DNA of 64,000 nucleotides from Curvibacter sp. PD_MW3 (GTDB lineage: Bacteria > Pseudomonadota > Gammaproteobacteria > Burkholderiales > Burkholderiaceae_C), in NCBI GenBank assembly GCA_002633085.1, contig NSIV01000001.1:186001-250000 (forward strand). The letters run 5' to 3'. Shown here piece after piece: positions 53,067 to 62,502 of the stretch (within the stretch, counting starts at the first letter, position 1; each line of letters starts with the position of its first letter). Position numbers and translations under genes: made by a program. Under the pieces are notes generated by a model. It saw only the letters and a program-made list of their open reading frames with translations, was not told the origin of the DNA and made no database searches.

Positions 53067-53576
53067 ATGACCTCAACCGCCACCACCCTCAACGTGCTGT
53101 TCCTCTGCACGCACAACTCGGCGCGCAGCATCCTGGCCGAAGCCACGCTCAACCACATCGGCCAGGGCCGCTTCAAGGCCTTCTCGGCCGGCAGCAGCCC
53201 GCGCGACAAGCAGCAGCCAAACCCACTGGCCCTGCAAGTGCTGCAAAGTGCCGGCATCGCCACCGACGGCCTGCGCAGCAAGAGCTGGGACGAGTTCGCC
53301 ACACCCGATGCACCGCAGATGGACCTGATCATCACCGTCTGCGACAACGCGGCCGGCGAGGTCTGCCCGATCTGGCCCGGCCACCCGGCCACCGCGCACT
53401 GGGGTTATGCCGATCCGTCTGAGGTGCAAGGCACGGACGAACAGCGGCGCGAAGCGTTCCGCCAGACCCTGCTGGCCATCCGCCGCCGGCTGGACCTGCT
53501 GGTCAATCTGCCGCCCGAGAAACTGGCCAAGCAGTTGATCCAGAACACGGCGCGTGACCTGAGCAAGGCAGACTGA
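53067..53576 (+). CDS. arsC: arsenate reductase, LMW-phosphatase (thioredoxin-type) family
   Basis: Reduces arsenate to arsenite for export, 169 aa. The P-loop is FLCTHNSARSILAE (CxxNxxRS), the signature of low-molecular-weight tyrosine-phosphatase-like arsenate reductases. VCDNAAGEVCPIWPGHPATAHWGYADPSEVQG carries the later redox Cys residues and the conserved DP. It lies between arsI and the efflux gene in the same operon. Electrons could come from thioredoxin (trxA, 27154) or mycothiol/glutathione-type partners. Confidence 0.93.
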   Translation: MTSTATTLNVLFLCTHNSARSILAEATLNHIGQGRFKAFSAGSSPRDKQQPNPLALQVLQSAGIATDGLRSKSWDEFATPDAPQMDLIITVCDNAAGEVCPIWPGHPATAHWGYADPSEVQGTDEQRREAFRQTLLAIRRRLDLLVNLPPEKLAKQLIQNTARDLSKAD

Positions 53577-53578
53577 CC

Positions 53579-54646
53579 ATGAGCGTTCAATGTGAAGTGA
53601 CCGCCAAACAGGCGGCCGGTGCGCCCATGAGCGTGTTCGAACGTTACCTGACGCTGTGGGTCTTCCTCTGCATCGTGGCCGGCATCACGCTCGGCCAGTT
53701 GCTGCCCGGCGTGGCCCAGGCCATCGGCCGCATGGAAGTGGCGCAGGTCAACCTGCCGGTCGGCGTGCTGATCTGGGTCATGATCATCCCGATGCTGGTG
53801 AAGGTGGACTTCGGCGCTCTGCACGAGGTGCGCCAGCACGTGAAAGGCATCGGCGTCACGCTGTTCGTCAACTGGTTGGTCAAGCCGTTTTCCATGGCCT
53901 TCCTAGGCTGGCTGTTCATCCGCCAGCTGTTTGCACCGTACTTGCCCGCCGACCAATTGGACAGCTACATCGCCGGCCTGATTCTGCTGGCCGCCGCGCC
54001 CTGCACCGCCATGGTGTTCGTCTGGAGCCGCCTGACCGGCGGCAACCCGCTGTTCACACTGTCGCAGGTGGCGCTGAACGACAGCATCATGGTGGTGGCC
54101 TTCGCACCGCTGGTGGCCTTCCTGCTCGGCCTCTCCGCCATCACCGTGCCGTGGGCCACGCTGCTGACTTCGGTCGTGCTGTACATCGTGGTGCCGGTTT
54201 TCCTGGCCCAGCTGTGGCGCAAGGCGCTGCTGGCCAAGGGCCAGGCCGCCTTCGACGCCGCCATGGCCAAGATCGGCCCCTGGTCCATCACCGCCCTGCT
54301 GGCCACGCTGGTGCTGCTGTTCGCTTTCCAGGGCGAGGCCATCCTCAAGCAGCCGCTGGTGATCGCCCTGCTCGCGGTGCCGATCCTGATCCAGGTGTTC
54401 TTCAACTCGGCGCTGGCCTACTGGCTCAACCGCGCGGTCGGCGAAAAGCATGAGATTGCCTGTCCCTCGGCCCTGATCGGCGCCTCCAACTTCTTCGAGC
54501 TGGCGGTGGCCGCCGCCATCAGCCTGTTCGGCTTCAACTCGGGCGCCGCGCTGGCCACGGTGGTCGGCGTGCTGATCGAGGTGCCCGTCATGCTGCTGGT
54601 GGTGCGCATCGTCAACAACTCGAAAGGCTGGTACGAACGCGGCTGA
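53579..54646 (+). CDS. acr3: arsenite efflux transporter, ACR3 family
   Basis: Ten-helix membrane exporter of arsenite, 355 aa. Recognisable blocks: LTLWVFLCIVAGITLGQLLP, VNLPVGVLIWVMIIPMLVKVDFGAL, LILLAAAPCTAMVFVWSRLTGGNPLFTLSQVALND (the conserved Cys essential in ACR3), and LIGASNFFELAVAAAISLFGFNSGAALATVVGVLIEVPVMLLVV. Start at 53579 is 2 bp after arsC; an internal ATG at 53627 is another candidate since the first 16 residues look variable. Confidence 0.94.
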   Translation: MSVQCEVTAKQAAGAPMSVFERYLTLWVFLCIVAGITLGQLLPGVAQAIGRMEVAQVNLPVGVLIWVMIIPMLVKVDFGALHEVRQHVKGIGVTLFVNWLVKPFSMAFLGWLFIRQLFAPYLPADQLDSYIAGLILLAAAPCTAMVFVWSRLTGGNPLFTLSQVALNDSIMVVAFAPLVAFLLGLSAITVPWATLLTSVVLYIVVPVFLAQLWRKALLAKGQAAFDAAMAKIGPWSITALLATLVLLFAFQGEAILKQPLVIALLAVPILIQVFFNSALAYWLNRAVGEKHEIACPSALIGASNFFELAVAAAISLFGFNSGAALATVVGVLIEVPVMLLVVRIVNNSKGWYERG

Positions 54647-54666
54647 TTCTTTGCCACAATTTCACC

Positions 54667-55089
54667 ATGACTGACATCACGATTTATCACAACCCCCAAT
54701 GCGGCACCTCGCGCAACACGCTGGCCATGATCCGCAACAGCGGTGCCGAACCACAGGTCATCGAGTACCTGAAGACGCCGCCGACGCGCGAGCAACTGCT
54801 GGCCTTGATTGCCGCCAGCGGTCTGTCGGTGCGCGAGGTCATGCGCAGCAAGGAAGCCCTGTTCAGTGAACTCGGGCTCGCCGATCCGGCGCGCACTGAT
54901 GCGGAGTTGATCGACGCCATGCTGGCGCACCCGATCCTGATCAACCGCCCGATCGTGGTCACGCCGCTGGGCACGCGGCTGTGCCGCCCGTCCGAGCTGA
55001 TGCTGGACCTTCTGCCGCAGCCGCAGCAAGGGGCGTTCAGCAAGGAGGATGGGGAAGCAGTGATTGACGCGCACGGGCGGCGCGTTTGA
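54667..55089 (+). CDS. arsC2: arsenate reductase, glutaredoxin-type
   Basis: Second arsenate reductase, 140 aa, of the ArsC/Spx thioredoxin-like fold. The catalytic Cys is in IYHNPQCGTSRNTLAMI (C12), followed by VIEYLKTPPTRE and the arginine-bearing HPILINRPIVVTPLGTRLCRPSE. It belongs to a family unrelated to the upstream arsC, so this operon encodes two routes of arsenate reduction. It is 20 bp after acr3 and lacks an obvious Shine-Dalgarno, so translation may be coupled or weak. Confidence 0.93.
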   Translation: MTDITIYHNPQCGTSRNTLAMIRNSGAEPQVIEYLKTPPTREQLLALIAASGLSVREVMRSKEALFSELGLADPARTDAELIDAMLAHPILINRPIVVTPLGTRLCRPSELMLDLLPQPQQGAFSKEDGEAVIDAHGRRV

Positions 55090-55187
55090 CGCCACGGTGC
55101 CTGACGCACTTTCATCATTGAAGCGAGTCGGTTCGATCAAATGGTTAGGTCACATTTGAAGCATTGCGTTGCAGAGAGGAATCCTAA

Positions 55188-55658
55188 TCATGCGCGCCCG
55201 CCAATCGCGGCAAACCACGAAAAGTAGATGGCAAACAGCGCAAGCGCAAAAATCATGAATATGAGAGCAACCGTTGCGATCGCAGCGAATACATAAATCG
55301 CCAGATGTAAATACCAAGGCAACCGCTTCGGGTCAGCAGATGTGAAGTCGCCCTCATCTGACCGAGGTGCATCGAGAAACTTAAAAGCCTTGCGACCTAT
55401 GAGGTAGGACTGATATGCATTGAGCAGAAAGAGTGAGAAAAAGGCTGCCAACGATGCCCAAATCAGGAACTGCCACCCATCTTTTGGAGGACCGTTGAAA
55501 ATAATCGGCGGCGCAGTTGCTCTGCCGCTCTGAAGCCAGAACGTCATACTCAAAATGGCACCGCATATTAAGTAGTTTCGAACGTTGTCGAAGATGACTT
55601 TCAGTGAAAGCACCCTCTCCGGCAGCAGGAAATTTTCGAAATCGCTACGGATAGTCAT
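55188..55658 (-). CDS. hypothetical membrane protein
   Basis: Unrecognised protein of 156 aa with three to four hydrophobic segments: YLICGAILSMTFWL (about residues 30-43), FLIWASLAAFFSLFLLNAY (64-82) and YLHLAIYVFAAIATVALIFMIFALALFAIYFSWFAAI at the C-terminus, long enough for one or two helices. No catalytic motif is visible. The DNA is clearly richer in A+T than all neighbours, as is the gap after it, which suggests recent acquisition. It is convergent with the arsenic operon. Confidence 0.6.
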   Translation of the reverse strand: MTIRSDFENFLLPERVLSLKVIFDNVRNYLICGAILSMTFWLQSGRATAPPIIFNGPPKDGWQFLIWASLAAFFSLFLLNAYQSYLIGRKAFKFLDAPRSDEGDFTSADPKRLPWYLHLAIYVFAAIATVALIFMIFALALFAIYFSWFAAIGGRA

Positions 55659-55954
55659 CTAAGTGGTTTAACGGCTAAAAGAGACTTCCTCGCCACGACT
55701 TGCAGCAGACGGCAACGGAGTGTGCCGATGGGAAGTGTGAATTTTTCGTCAACTCAACTGGAAGTAGAAGTCGATGGCTATTGTCAGTCTTGCTATCGAT
55801 CCCGCCAAGGGCTAATCAGTGGCCATTAACAATGTGGAAACCACGCAGAGCTTCGCATATCCATGAGTCGGCAGACAAAAACCGACGCAAGCCACACCTC
55901 GGAATTTGATCTCAACAGCATTTTGCCGCCACTATTGGCTATGACGAGAAATAC
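55659..55954. other. AT-richer intergenic islet without recognisable genes
   Basis: About 300 bp between the hypothetical membrane protein and glmM. A 69-codon open frame (55700-55909) has no credible start context or known motif. Base composition differs from the core genes and matches the adjacent membrane-protein gene, so the two may be one acquired or decayed segment. I see no inverted repeats or direct repeats marking insertion ends. Confidence 0.45.
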
Positions 55955-57286
55955 TTAGGCCTTAAGCGTCTGCACCAAACGCTCGGCACAGGCCTGGGCC
56001 TGCGCCGCGTCCCGTGCTTCCACCATCACCCGCACCAGCGGTTCGGTGCCGCTGGCACGGATCAGCACCCGCCCGCTGTCGCCCAGCTCGGCTTCCACCG
56101 CCTTGGTCTCCTCGGCCAGCCGGGTGTTGGCCTTCCAGTCCTGCCCCGGTTGCAGGCGCACATTGATCAGCGTTTGCGGAAACAGTGTCACGTCTGAGAG
56201 CAATTGCGCCATGCTGCGCTCGCTGCGCACGCAGGTCTGCAGCACCTGCAGTGCCGACACCAAGCCGTCACCCGTGGTGTGCTTGTCCAGGGCCAGCAGG
56301 TGGCCCGAGCCTTCGCCGCCGAGCAGCCATTTGTGCTTGTGCAACTCTTCCAGCACGTAGCGGTCGCCCACCTTGGCGCGCACGAACTGAACACCGCGTT
56401 TTTTCAGCGCCACTTCCACCGCCATATTGGTCATGAGCGTGCCCACCACGCCCGGCACATGCTCGTCGCGCCCCAGACGGTCGTCCGCCATCAGGTACAG
56501 CAGCTCGTCGCCGTTGAACAGGCGACCGGAAGCGTCGACCATCATCAGGCGGTCGGCATCACCGTCCAGCGCCACGCCGTAGTCGGCATGGTTGGCCTTG
56601 ACCGCTTCGACCAGCGCGTCGGTATGGGTGGCACCGACTTCGTGGTTGATGTTCAGGCCGTCCGGTGCGCAGCCGATGGCCACCACCTCGGCACCGAGCT
56701 CATGGAAGACCTTGGGTGCAATCTGATAGGCCGCGCCGTGCGCCGCGTCCACCACAATCTTCAGGCCCTTGAGCGTGAGGTCGGTGGCGAAGGTGCTCTT
56801 GCAGAACTCGATGTAACGGCCGGCGGCATCGTCCAGGCGCCGGGCCTTGCCCAGGGCGGCCGACTCCACCCACACCGGCGGCTCGTCCATGGCGGCCTCT
56901 ACCGCTTGTTCCCACTCGTCGGACAGCTTGGTGCCCTGGGCGCTGAAGAACTTGATGCCGTTGTCGGGATAGGCGTTGTGGCTGGCGCTGATGACCACGC
57001 CGAGCGAGGCACGTTGGGCGCGCGTCAGGTAGGCCACACCAGGGGTCGGCAGCGGCCCCAGCAGCATGACGTCGACACCGGCCGAATTGAAACCGGACTC
57101 CAGCGCGCTCTCCAGCATGTAGCCAGAGATACGGGTGTCCTTGCCGATCAGCACCAGCGGGCGCGCCTCGCTGCGCTTGAGCACGCGGCCCACCGCGTGC
57201 GCCAGGCGCAGCACGAAGTCGGGGGTGATGGGCGACTGGCCCACGGTGCCGCGAATACCGTCGGTGCCGAAATATTTCCTGCTCAT
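55955..57286 (-). CDS. glmM: phosphoglucosamine mutase
   Basis: Converts glucosamine-6-phosphate to glucosamine-1-phosphate for peptidoglycan and LPS precursors, 443 aa. Start [16 protein letters not shown] is canonical. The active-site phosphoserine loop is [19 protein letters not shown] (Ser in SASHN), the metal loop is [13 protein letters not shown], the sugar loop is GGEGSGH and the phosphate loop is [14 protein letters not shown]. It follows folP on the same strand, a widespread gene order. Confidence 0.97.
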   Translation of the reverse strand: MSRKYFGTDGIRGTVGQSPITPDFVLRLAHAVGRVLKRSEARPLVLIGKDTRISGYMLESALESGFNSAGVDVMLLGPLPTPGVAYLTRAQRASLGVVISASHNAYPDNGIKFFSAQGTKLSDEWEQAVEAAMDEPPVWVESAALGKARRLDDAAGRYIEFCKSTFATDLTLKGLKIVVDAAHGAAYQIAPKVFHELGAEVVAIGCAPDGLNINHEVGATHTDALVEAVKANHADYGVALDGDADRLMMVDASGRLFNGDELLYLMADDRLGRDEHVPGVVGTLMTNMAVEVALKKRGVQFVRAKVGDRYVLEELHKHKWLLGGEGSGHLLALDKHTTGDGLVSALQVLQTCVRSERSMAQLLSDVTLFPQTLINVRLQPGQDWKANTRLAEETKAVEAELGDSGRVLIRASGTEPLVRVMVEARDAAQAQACAERLVQTLKA

Positions 57287-57311
57287 GTTCTTGGCCTTGT
57301 TTTTTTATATT

Positions 57312-57328
57312 GCTACTTATTTTATAGC
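57312..57328. repeat. 17-bp repeat, copy 6 (across the folP stop codon)
   Basis: GCTACTTATTTTATAGC overlaps the last codons and stop of folP (read on the minus strand as Ala-Ile-Lys-stop). It suggests that the repeat supplies the gene's end. Confidence 0.6.
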
Positions 57329-58180
57329 GGCGAGCACCTGCAAGGCCTGCACCGTCGGCAGCACGTCATGCACCCGCACGATGTGGGCGCCGCGCTCGAC
57401 CGCCAGCAGGGCGGCCGCCACGCTGGGCACCATGCGCTCGTGCACACCCTGCGGCAGCGAAGTGCCTAGCGGCGGGCTGGCGACAGCACCGATGGAGGAC
57501 TTGCGCGACCAGCCGGCCAGCAGCGGGTGGCCGGCCGCCAGCAGCTCGGACTGGCGCGCCAGCAGCGCAAAGTTCTGCGCCACCGTCTTGCCGAAGCCGA
57601 TACCGGGGTCCAGCACAATACGAGTCTTTTCGACCCCCAGCCCTTGCAGATCCTGCGCGGCATGCTCTAAAAATGAGAGCACTTGCGGCACCACGTCGCC
57701 CTCCATCGGCGCTGCCTGCATAGTCTGCGGCTCGCGGTGCATGTGCATTAGGCAGACGCCGCAGTTGGGGTGCCGCGCCACCACCTGCCGGCCGTCCAGG
57801 CCGTCAGGGGCATCACGCCAGCGCAAGGCCCAGATGTCGTTGATGATGTCGGCGCCCAGATCGAGCACCGCCTGCATGACCTGCGGCTTGTAGGTGTCAA
57901 TCGACAGCGGCACACCCAACGTCACGGCCGCGCGCACCACCGGCAGCACGCGCGCCAGTTCCTGCTCCAGCGGCACCGGTGGCGCGCCCGGGCGGGTCGA
58001 TTCGCCGCCGATGTCGAGGATGTCGGCGCCCTCTTTCAGCAGCAGCTCGCAGTGCGCCAGGGCGGCACGGGTGCTGGCGTGCTGGCCGCCGTCGGAAAAG
58101 GAGTCGGGCGTGACGTTGACGATGCCCATGACCTGCGGCCGGGACAGATCAATGCTGAAACGGGAGGTTAACCAGATCAT
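57317..58180 (-). CDS. folP: dihydropteroate synthase
   Basis: Condenses p-aminobenzoate with dihydropterin pyrophosphate in folate synthesis (sulfonamide target), 287 aa. Signatures are MGIVNVTPDSFSDGG, DILDIGGESTRPGA, PLSIDTYKPQVMQAVLDLGADIINDIWALR, and VLDPGIGFGKTVAQNFALL. The C-terminus ends in AAIK created by the 17-bp repeat; a second copy lies inside at 57664. Start MIWLTSRFSIDLSRPQVMGIVN; the 72-bp gap to ftsH holds the ftsH terminator. Confidence 0.96.
   Translation of the reverse strand: MIWLTSRFSIDLSRPQVMGIVNVTPDSFSDGGQHASTRAALAHCELLLKEGADILDIGGESTRPGAPPVPLEQELARVLPVVRAAVTLGVPLSIDTYKPQVMQAVLDLGADIINDIWALRWRDAPDGLDGRQVVARHPNCGVCLMHMHREPQTMQAAPMEGDVVPQVLSFLEHAAQDLQGLGVEKTRIVLDPGIGFGKTVAQNFALLARQSELLAAGHPLLAGWSRKSSIGAVASPPLGTSLPQGVHERMVPSVAAALLAVERGAHIVRVHDVLPTVQALQVLAAIK
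57664..57680. repeat. 17-bp repeat, copy 7 (inside folP)
   Basis: GCTCTAAAAATGAGAGC, an imperfect palindrome of the same length. On the coding strand it encodes LSFLEH in a surface helix region between conserved motifs. Its right arm is GAGAGC rather than TAGC, so it is the weakest family member. Confidence 0.4.
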
Positions 58181-58211
58181 GAGAACGTCAATTCAGGCGA
58201 TACACAAAGCA

Positions 58212-58234
58212 AAACGGGGCAGCGAGCCCCGTTT
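58212..58234 (-). terminator. intrinsic terminator of ftsH
   Basis: AAACGGGGC (58212-58220) and GCCCCGTTT (58226-58234) pair around a 5-base loop, with a T-rich run following on the minus strand. It sits 19 bp after the ftsH stop. Confidence 0.85.
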
Positions 58235-58252
58235 GCAAACTTCCAAGTGATC

Positions 58253-60172
58253 TCAAGCCGCCGTAGGCGACGGATCGGTTTTCACAGCCGGGCTACCGCC
58301 TGAACCGCTGCCGCCATCGGAGTTCGGCGTGCGCGGCGTCCAGTCTTTCGGCGCACGCGGCTCCTTGCCGGCCATGATGTCGTCGAGCTGTTCGCTGTCG
58401 ATGGTTTCCCACTCCAGCAAGGCCTTGGCCATGGCGTGCATCTTGTCGCTGTTGTCCTCGATCAGCTTGCGCGCCAGGGCGTATTGCTGGTCGATGATGC
58501 GACGCACTTCCGAGTCGACCTTCTGCATGGTCTGCTCGCTCATGTTGGTGGTCTTGGTGACCGAACGGCCGAGGAACACTTCGCCCTCGTTTTCGGCGTA
58601 AACCATCGGGCCCAGCGCATCGGTCATGCCGTAGCGGGTGACCATATCGCGTGCAATGTGCGTGGCACGCTCGAAGTCGTTGCTCGCGCCGGTGGTCATC
58701 TGATTCATGAACACTTCTTCAGCAATGCGGCCGCCGAACAGCATGCTGATCTGGTTCAGCATGTATTCGCTGTCGTAGCTGTAGCGGTCCTGCGCTGGCA
58801 GGCTCATGGTCACGCCCAGGGCGCGACCGCGCGGGATGATGGTGACCTTGTGCACCGGATCGCATTTGGGCAGCAACTTGCCGATCAGAGCGTGGCCGGA
58901 CTCGTGATAAGCCGTGTTGCGACGCTCTTCCTCGGGCATGACCATGCTCTTGCGTTCCGGGCCCATGAGAATCTTGTCCTTGGCCTTCTCGAAGTCCTGC
59001 ATCTCGACCACACGCGCATTGCGGCGCGCTGCCATCAGCGCGGCCTCGTTGCACAGGTTGGCCAGATCGGCACCGCTCATGCCGGGCGTACCGCGGGCGA
59101 TGATGGCGGGCGCCACGTCCTGGCCGATCGGGATCTTGCGCATGTGCACGTTGAGGATCTGCTCGCGGCCGCGGATGTCGGGCAGCGTGACGTAGACCTG
59201 GCGGTCGAAACGGCCCGGGCGCAACAGTGCGGCGTCCAGGATGTCCGGGCGGTTGGTGGCAGCCACCACGATCACACCGAGGTTGGTTTCAAAACCGTCC
59301 ATCTCGACCAGCATCTGGTTCAGGGTCTGCTCACGCTCGTCGTTGCCGCCCCCCAGGCCAGCGCCACGCTGGCGACCGACGGCGTCGATTTCATCGATGA
59401 AGATGATGCAGGGCGCGTTCTTCTTGGCGTTCTCGAACATGTCGCGCACGCGTGCGGCACCGACGCCGACGAACATCTCGACGAAGTCGGAACCCGAGAT
59501 GCTGAAGAACGGCACCTTGGCCTCACCGGCAATGCCCTTGGCCAGCAAGGTCTTGCCGGTGCCCGGAGGACCAACCAGCAACAGGCCGCGCGGAATGCGG
59601 CCGCCAAGCTTCTGGAATTTCTGTGGATCCTTCAGGAAGTCCACGACTTCCTTGACCTCTTCCTTGGCCTCGTCGCAACCGGCGACGTCGGCAAAGGTGA
59701 CCTGGTTGTTGTTCTCGTCGAGCATGCGCGCCTTGCTCTTGCCGAAGCTGAAGGCGCCGCCCTTGCCGCCGCCCTGCATCTGGCGCATGAAGTAGATCCA
59801 GACGCCGATCAGCAGCAGCATCGGGCCCCAACTGACCAGCAGGGTCATGAGCAGGGAGCCTTCTTCACGCGGCTTGACGTCAAACTTGACACCGTTGGCG
59901 ATCAGGTCGCCGACCAAGCCGCGGTCCAGGTAGGTGGCGGTGGTCTTGACCTTGCGGTCATCGGTGGTCACGGCGACGATCTCAGTGCCGCCCTGCCCCT
60001 CCTGGATGATGGCGCTCTTGATGCGCTTGCTGCGCACTTCTTCCAAGAAGTCGGAATAAGCGAGCGAACCGGCTCCGCCAGCGCCCCGCGTATCAAACTG
60101 TTTGAAGACGGTAAAAAGCACCAAGGCAATGACGAGCCAGACGGCGACTTTCGAGAACCACTGATTATTCAA
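58253..60172 (-). CDS. ftsH: ATP-dependent zinc metalloprotease FtsH
   Basis: Inner-membrane AAA+ protease of 639 aa that degrades misfolded membrane proteins and regulators. Two N-terminal membrane helices ([15 protein letters not shown] and [22 protein letters not shown]) flank a periplasmic domain. Walker A is [13 protein letters not shown], Walker B IIFIDEID, the second region of homology [20 protein letters not shown] and the zinc site HESGH. The start is a TTG at 60172 giving [13 protein letters not shown], with GGAG upstream; homologues begin MNNQWFSK, so the longer ATG frame to 60220 is unlikely. Confidence 0.95.
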   Translation of the reverse strand: MNNQWFSKVAVWLVIALVLFTVFKQFDTRGAGGAGSLAYSDFLEEVRSKRIKSAIIQEGQGGTEIVAVTTDDRKVKTTATYLDRGLVGDLIANGVKFDVKPREEGSLLMTLLVSWGPMLLLIGVWIYFMRQMQGGGKGGAFSFGKSKARMLDENNNQVTFADVAGCDEAKEEVKEVVDFLKDPQKFQKLGGRIPRGLLLVGPPGTGKTLLAKGIAGEAKVPFFSISGSDFVEMFVGVGAARVRDMFENAKKNAPCIIFIDEIDAVGRQRGAGLGGGNDEREQTLNQMLVEMDGFETNLGVIVVAATNRPDILDAALLRPGRFDRQVYVTLPDIRGREQILNVHMRKIPIGQDVAPAIIARGTPGMSGADLANLCNEAALMAARRNARVVEMQDFEKAKDKILMGPERKSMVMPEEERRNTAYHESGHALIGKLLPKCDPVHKVTIIPRGRALGVTMSLPAQDRYSYDSEYMLNQISMLFGGRIAEEVFMNQMTTGASNDFERATHIARDMVTRYGMTDALGPMVYAENEGEVFLGRSVTKTTNMSEQTMQKVDSEVRRIIDQQYALARKLIEDNSDKMHAMAKALLEWETIDSEQLDDIMAGKEPRAPKDWTPRTPNSDGGSGSGGSPAVKTDPSPTAA

Positions 60173-60327
60173 GTGCAGCTCCAATAGACAAGCTTGATGG
60201 ACAAGCTTGGGGAAACCCATATCTGAGTGTCATTTTAGGCCTTTCAAGCCACAGGCCGATTGATTTTCTCTGTTTCAGCCATTGGCGCCGAATGGGATTA
60301 ACGGCCGGTTCGCGGTATTTGCAGGCT

Positions 60328-61011
60328 TCACGCGGCGGTTTGCGCCGCGTCAGCCGCTTTCTTCAGACCGAGACCGATCAGAAAGGTTTCGGACGAACGG
60401 TCACGCGAGGCCTTGGGTTTGATCGGTTTCACGACGCGGAAAGTTGCCTTGAACTGGCTCAGCACCTGGTTGTAACCGCTGCCATGGAACACCTTGGCCA
60501 CCAACGCCCCCTCGGGTTTGAGGTGATTCTGACAAAAAACGATGGCCAGCTCGATCAGGTACTCCATGCGCGCGGCATCGGCCGACTCGATGCCCGACAG
60601 GTTGGACGCCATGTCCGACACCACCAGATCGGCCTGCCGGCCCTGCATGAGTTGCTCCAGTTGTGCCAGCACCTCGGGTTCACGGAAGTCGCCCTGCAAA
60701 AACTGCACGCCCTCGATCGGCTCCATCGGCAAAAGGTCGAGCGCGATAATGGCGCCCCTGAGTTCGCCCACCGCTGCACCGCCGGGCGCCAGCCGGCGCC
60801 GCACGTACTGACTCCAGGCACCAGGCGCCGACCCCAGATCGACCACCAGATGGCCCGGCTTGATCAGGTGCAGCGTCTCGTCGATCTCCTTGAGCTTGTA
60901 AGCGGCACGGGCGCGGTAGCCCTCCTTCTGCGCCAGCTTGACGTAGGTGTCATTGACGTGGTCGTTGAGCCAGGCCTTGTTGACCTTTTTGCTCTTGGTT
61001 TTGACTTTCAT
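60328..61011 (-). CDS. rlmE: 23S rRNA 2'-O-methyltransferase (Um2552), FtsJ/RrmJ
   Basis: Methylates U2552 of 23S rRNA in the ribosome A-loop, 227 aa. It has [15 protein letters not shown] ([39 protein letters not shown]) with the SAM motif [20 protein letters not shown] and the C-terminal [10 protein letters not shown] block ending near [16 protein letters not shown]. It lies 155 bp upstream of ftsH on the same strand, the standard rlmE-ftsH order. Confidence 0.96.
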   Translation of the reverse strand: MKVKTKSKKVNKAWLNDHVNDTYVKLAQKEGYRARAAYKLKEIDETLHLIKPGHLVVDLGSAPGAWSQYVRRRLAPGGAAVGELRGAIIALDLLPMEPIEGVQFLQGDFREPEVLAQLEQLMQGRQADLVVSDMASNLSGIESADAARMEYLIELAIVFCQNHLKPEGALVAKVFHGSGYNQVLSQFKATFRVVKPIKPKASRDRSSETFLIGLGLKKAADAAQTAA

Positions 61012-61069
61012 GGAGATCCTTCAGAGCAGAAATCTGCCCACGGCAAAGCATTCAAACGATAATACCGGG

Positions 61070-61546
61070 ATGGCTGCAATTCAACTGACTCCCGCCCAGC
61101 GCAAGGAATTTCGCGCTGAGGCCCACCACCTCGATCCGGTCGTGATGATCGGCGGCGACGGCCTGACGGCCGCCGTGAAAAAAGAAACCGACGCCGCGCT
61201 CAACGCCCACGGGCTGATCAAGGTGCGCGTCTTCAATGACGACCGTACCGCGCGGGAAACCATGTTCCAGACCCTGGCTGATGAACTGGGCGCGGCACCG
61301 ATCCAGCACATCGGCAAGCTGCTGGTATTGTGGCGCCCCAAGCCGGAGAAAGTACGTGCCGAAGACGAGGACCGCATGCCCGGCCCGCGCGACGTCAAGG
61401 TGCTCAAGTTCAGCAAACGTGGGGGCCAGCGGCCCGAAGTCAAGATGCTGCGCGTGCTGGGCAACCAGCGCCTGACCGCCGGCGGCACCGTCAAGCGCGC
61501 CAAACCCAAAAAGCAGACCAGCGTCAAGAAACGCAGTCAGACCTGA
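61070..61546 (+). CDS. yhbY: YhbY-family (CRM domain) RNA-binding protein
   Basis: Ribosome-assembly-associated RNA-binding protein of 158 aa. The CRM domain covers LTPAQRKEFRAEAHHLDPVVMIGGDGLTAAVKKETDAALNAHGLIKVRVFNDDR, in which the G-x-x-G-type MIGGDG loop is conserved, to about residue 95. A basic tail of about 60 residues (KRAKPKKQTSVKKRSQT at the end) extends beyond E. coli YhbY. Divergent from rlmE. The ATG at 61070 begins MAAIQLTPAQRKE. Confidence 0.92.
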   Translation: MAAIQLTPAQRKEFRAEAHHLDPVVMIGGDGLTAAVKKETDAALNAHGLIKVRVFNDDRTARETMFQTLADELGAAPIQHIGKLLVLWRPKPEKVRAEDEDRMPGPRDVKVLKFSKRGGQRPEVKMLRVLGNQRLTAGGTVKRAKPKKQTSVKKRSQT

Positions 61547-61992
61547 GCACGACGGCTGGACGCCGCCAGCCGCCAGAAAGCGGCGCCGGCGCACAGCCAC
61601 TGCAACAGGTACAGCCCGCTACCCACCCGGTGCCAGAGCGCCAGATTCTCGCGCGCCACGATGCGCGGAGCGACAGCGAACTCTGACAGCAGCGCCATCA
61701 GCATGCCGGCTACTATGAAAACAATAGCTGATCGCGCATGATTGGCATGGCCTTCAGCCTGATTCGGCCGCATAAACAGCAACAGCAACAGACCACAGTT
61801 CAACGACACCCAGGTCTGCGCGGTAAACAGCTTGGCCGCCATGCTCCCGGCCATGGCCGGGGTCGGCAGGTAGACAAACAGCATGGGCACCACCAGAAAA
61901 CCAACGGTGCTCAGGCTGCCCCACCACAAGGCAGCCAGCCAGGCTGGCGCCAGTTCCCGCAATAGACGCAGACGCGAGTGCAGGGTCGTCAT
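61537..61992 (-). CDS. DUF4149 membrane protein
   Basis: Four-helix membrane protein of 151 aa, function unknown. WWGSLSTVGFLVVPMLFVYLPTPAMAGSMAAKLFTAQTWVSLNCGLLLLLFM is typical of DUF4149 (the W-x-G and AG.MAA..F pattern). A 20-bp repeat variant lies in its third helix. Its last 10 bases overlap the 3' end of convergent yhbY. It follows greA on the same strand by 5 bp, so probably co-transcribed. Confidence 0.85.
   Translation of the reverse strand: MTTLHSRLRLLRELAPAWLAALWWGSLSTVGFLVVPMLFVYLPTPAMAGSMAAKLFTAQTWVSLNCGLLLLLFMRPNQAEGHANHARSAIVFIVAGMLMALLSEFAVAPRIVARENLALWHRVGSGLYLLQWLCAGAAFWRLAASSRRAQV
61709..61728. repeat. 17-bp repeat family, 20-bp variant, copy 8 (in DUF4149 gene)
   Basis: GCTACTATGAAAACAATAGC begins GCTACT and ends ATAGC like copy 6 but has a 3-bp larger centre; it is read as AIVFIVAG in a membrane helix. 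Confidence 0.45.
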
Positions 61993-61997
61993 GGGAA

Positions 61998-62474
61998 TCA
62001 GAGGTAGCTGACGGCCACGATTTCGTAGCGCTTGATGCCACCGGGGGCTTGCACCTCGGCGGTGTCGCCCTCTTCCTTGCCGATCAGGGCACGGGCAATC
62101 GGCGAGCTGATGTTGATCAGGCCGAGCTTGAGATCAGCCTCGTCCTCGCCCACGATCTGGTACTTGACGGCCTCGCCGCTCGACTCTTCTTCCAGCTCCA
62201 CCGTCGCGCCGAACACCACCTTGCCGCCAGCGTCCACGGCCGACGGGTCGATGATCTGGGCGGCTGAGAGCTTGCCCTCGATTTCCTGGATGCGGCCTTC
62301 GATGAACCCCTGGCGGTCCTTGGCGGCATCGTATTCGGCGTTTTCGCTCAGATCACCCTGGGCACGCGCTTCGGCAATGGCGTTGATCACCGAAGGACGA
62401 TCAACCGTCTTCAGACGATGCAGCTCGGCTTTGAGCTTCTCCGCGCCGCGGGTGGTAATCGGAATGGTGGCCAT
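61998..62474 (-). CDS. greA: transcription elongation factor GreA
   Basis: Stimulates transcript cleavage by backtracked RNA polymerase, 158 aa. The start [48 protein letters not shown] holds the coiled coil whose tip has the catalytic acidic pair ([13 protein letters not shown]). The C-terminal domain ends [24 protein letters not shown]. Downstream of carB, a common arrangement. Confidence 0.97.
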   Translation of the reverse strand: MATIPITTRGAEKLKAELHRLKTVDRPSVINAIAEARAQGDLSENAEYDAAKDRQGFIEGRIQEIEGKLSAAQIIDPSAVDAGGKVVFGATVELEEESSGEAVKYQIVGEDEADLKLGLINISSPIARALIGKEEGDTAEVQAPGGIKRYEIVAVSYL

Positions 62475-62502
62475 GTCTCTGATTTATCGGATTAAAAGTA
62501 AA

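Noticed and set aside
55700..55909. Possible 69-aa gene before glmM
   Set aside because: No ribosome site, no recognisable motif and atypical composition; better treated as part of the gene-free islet.
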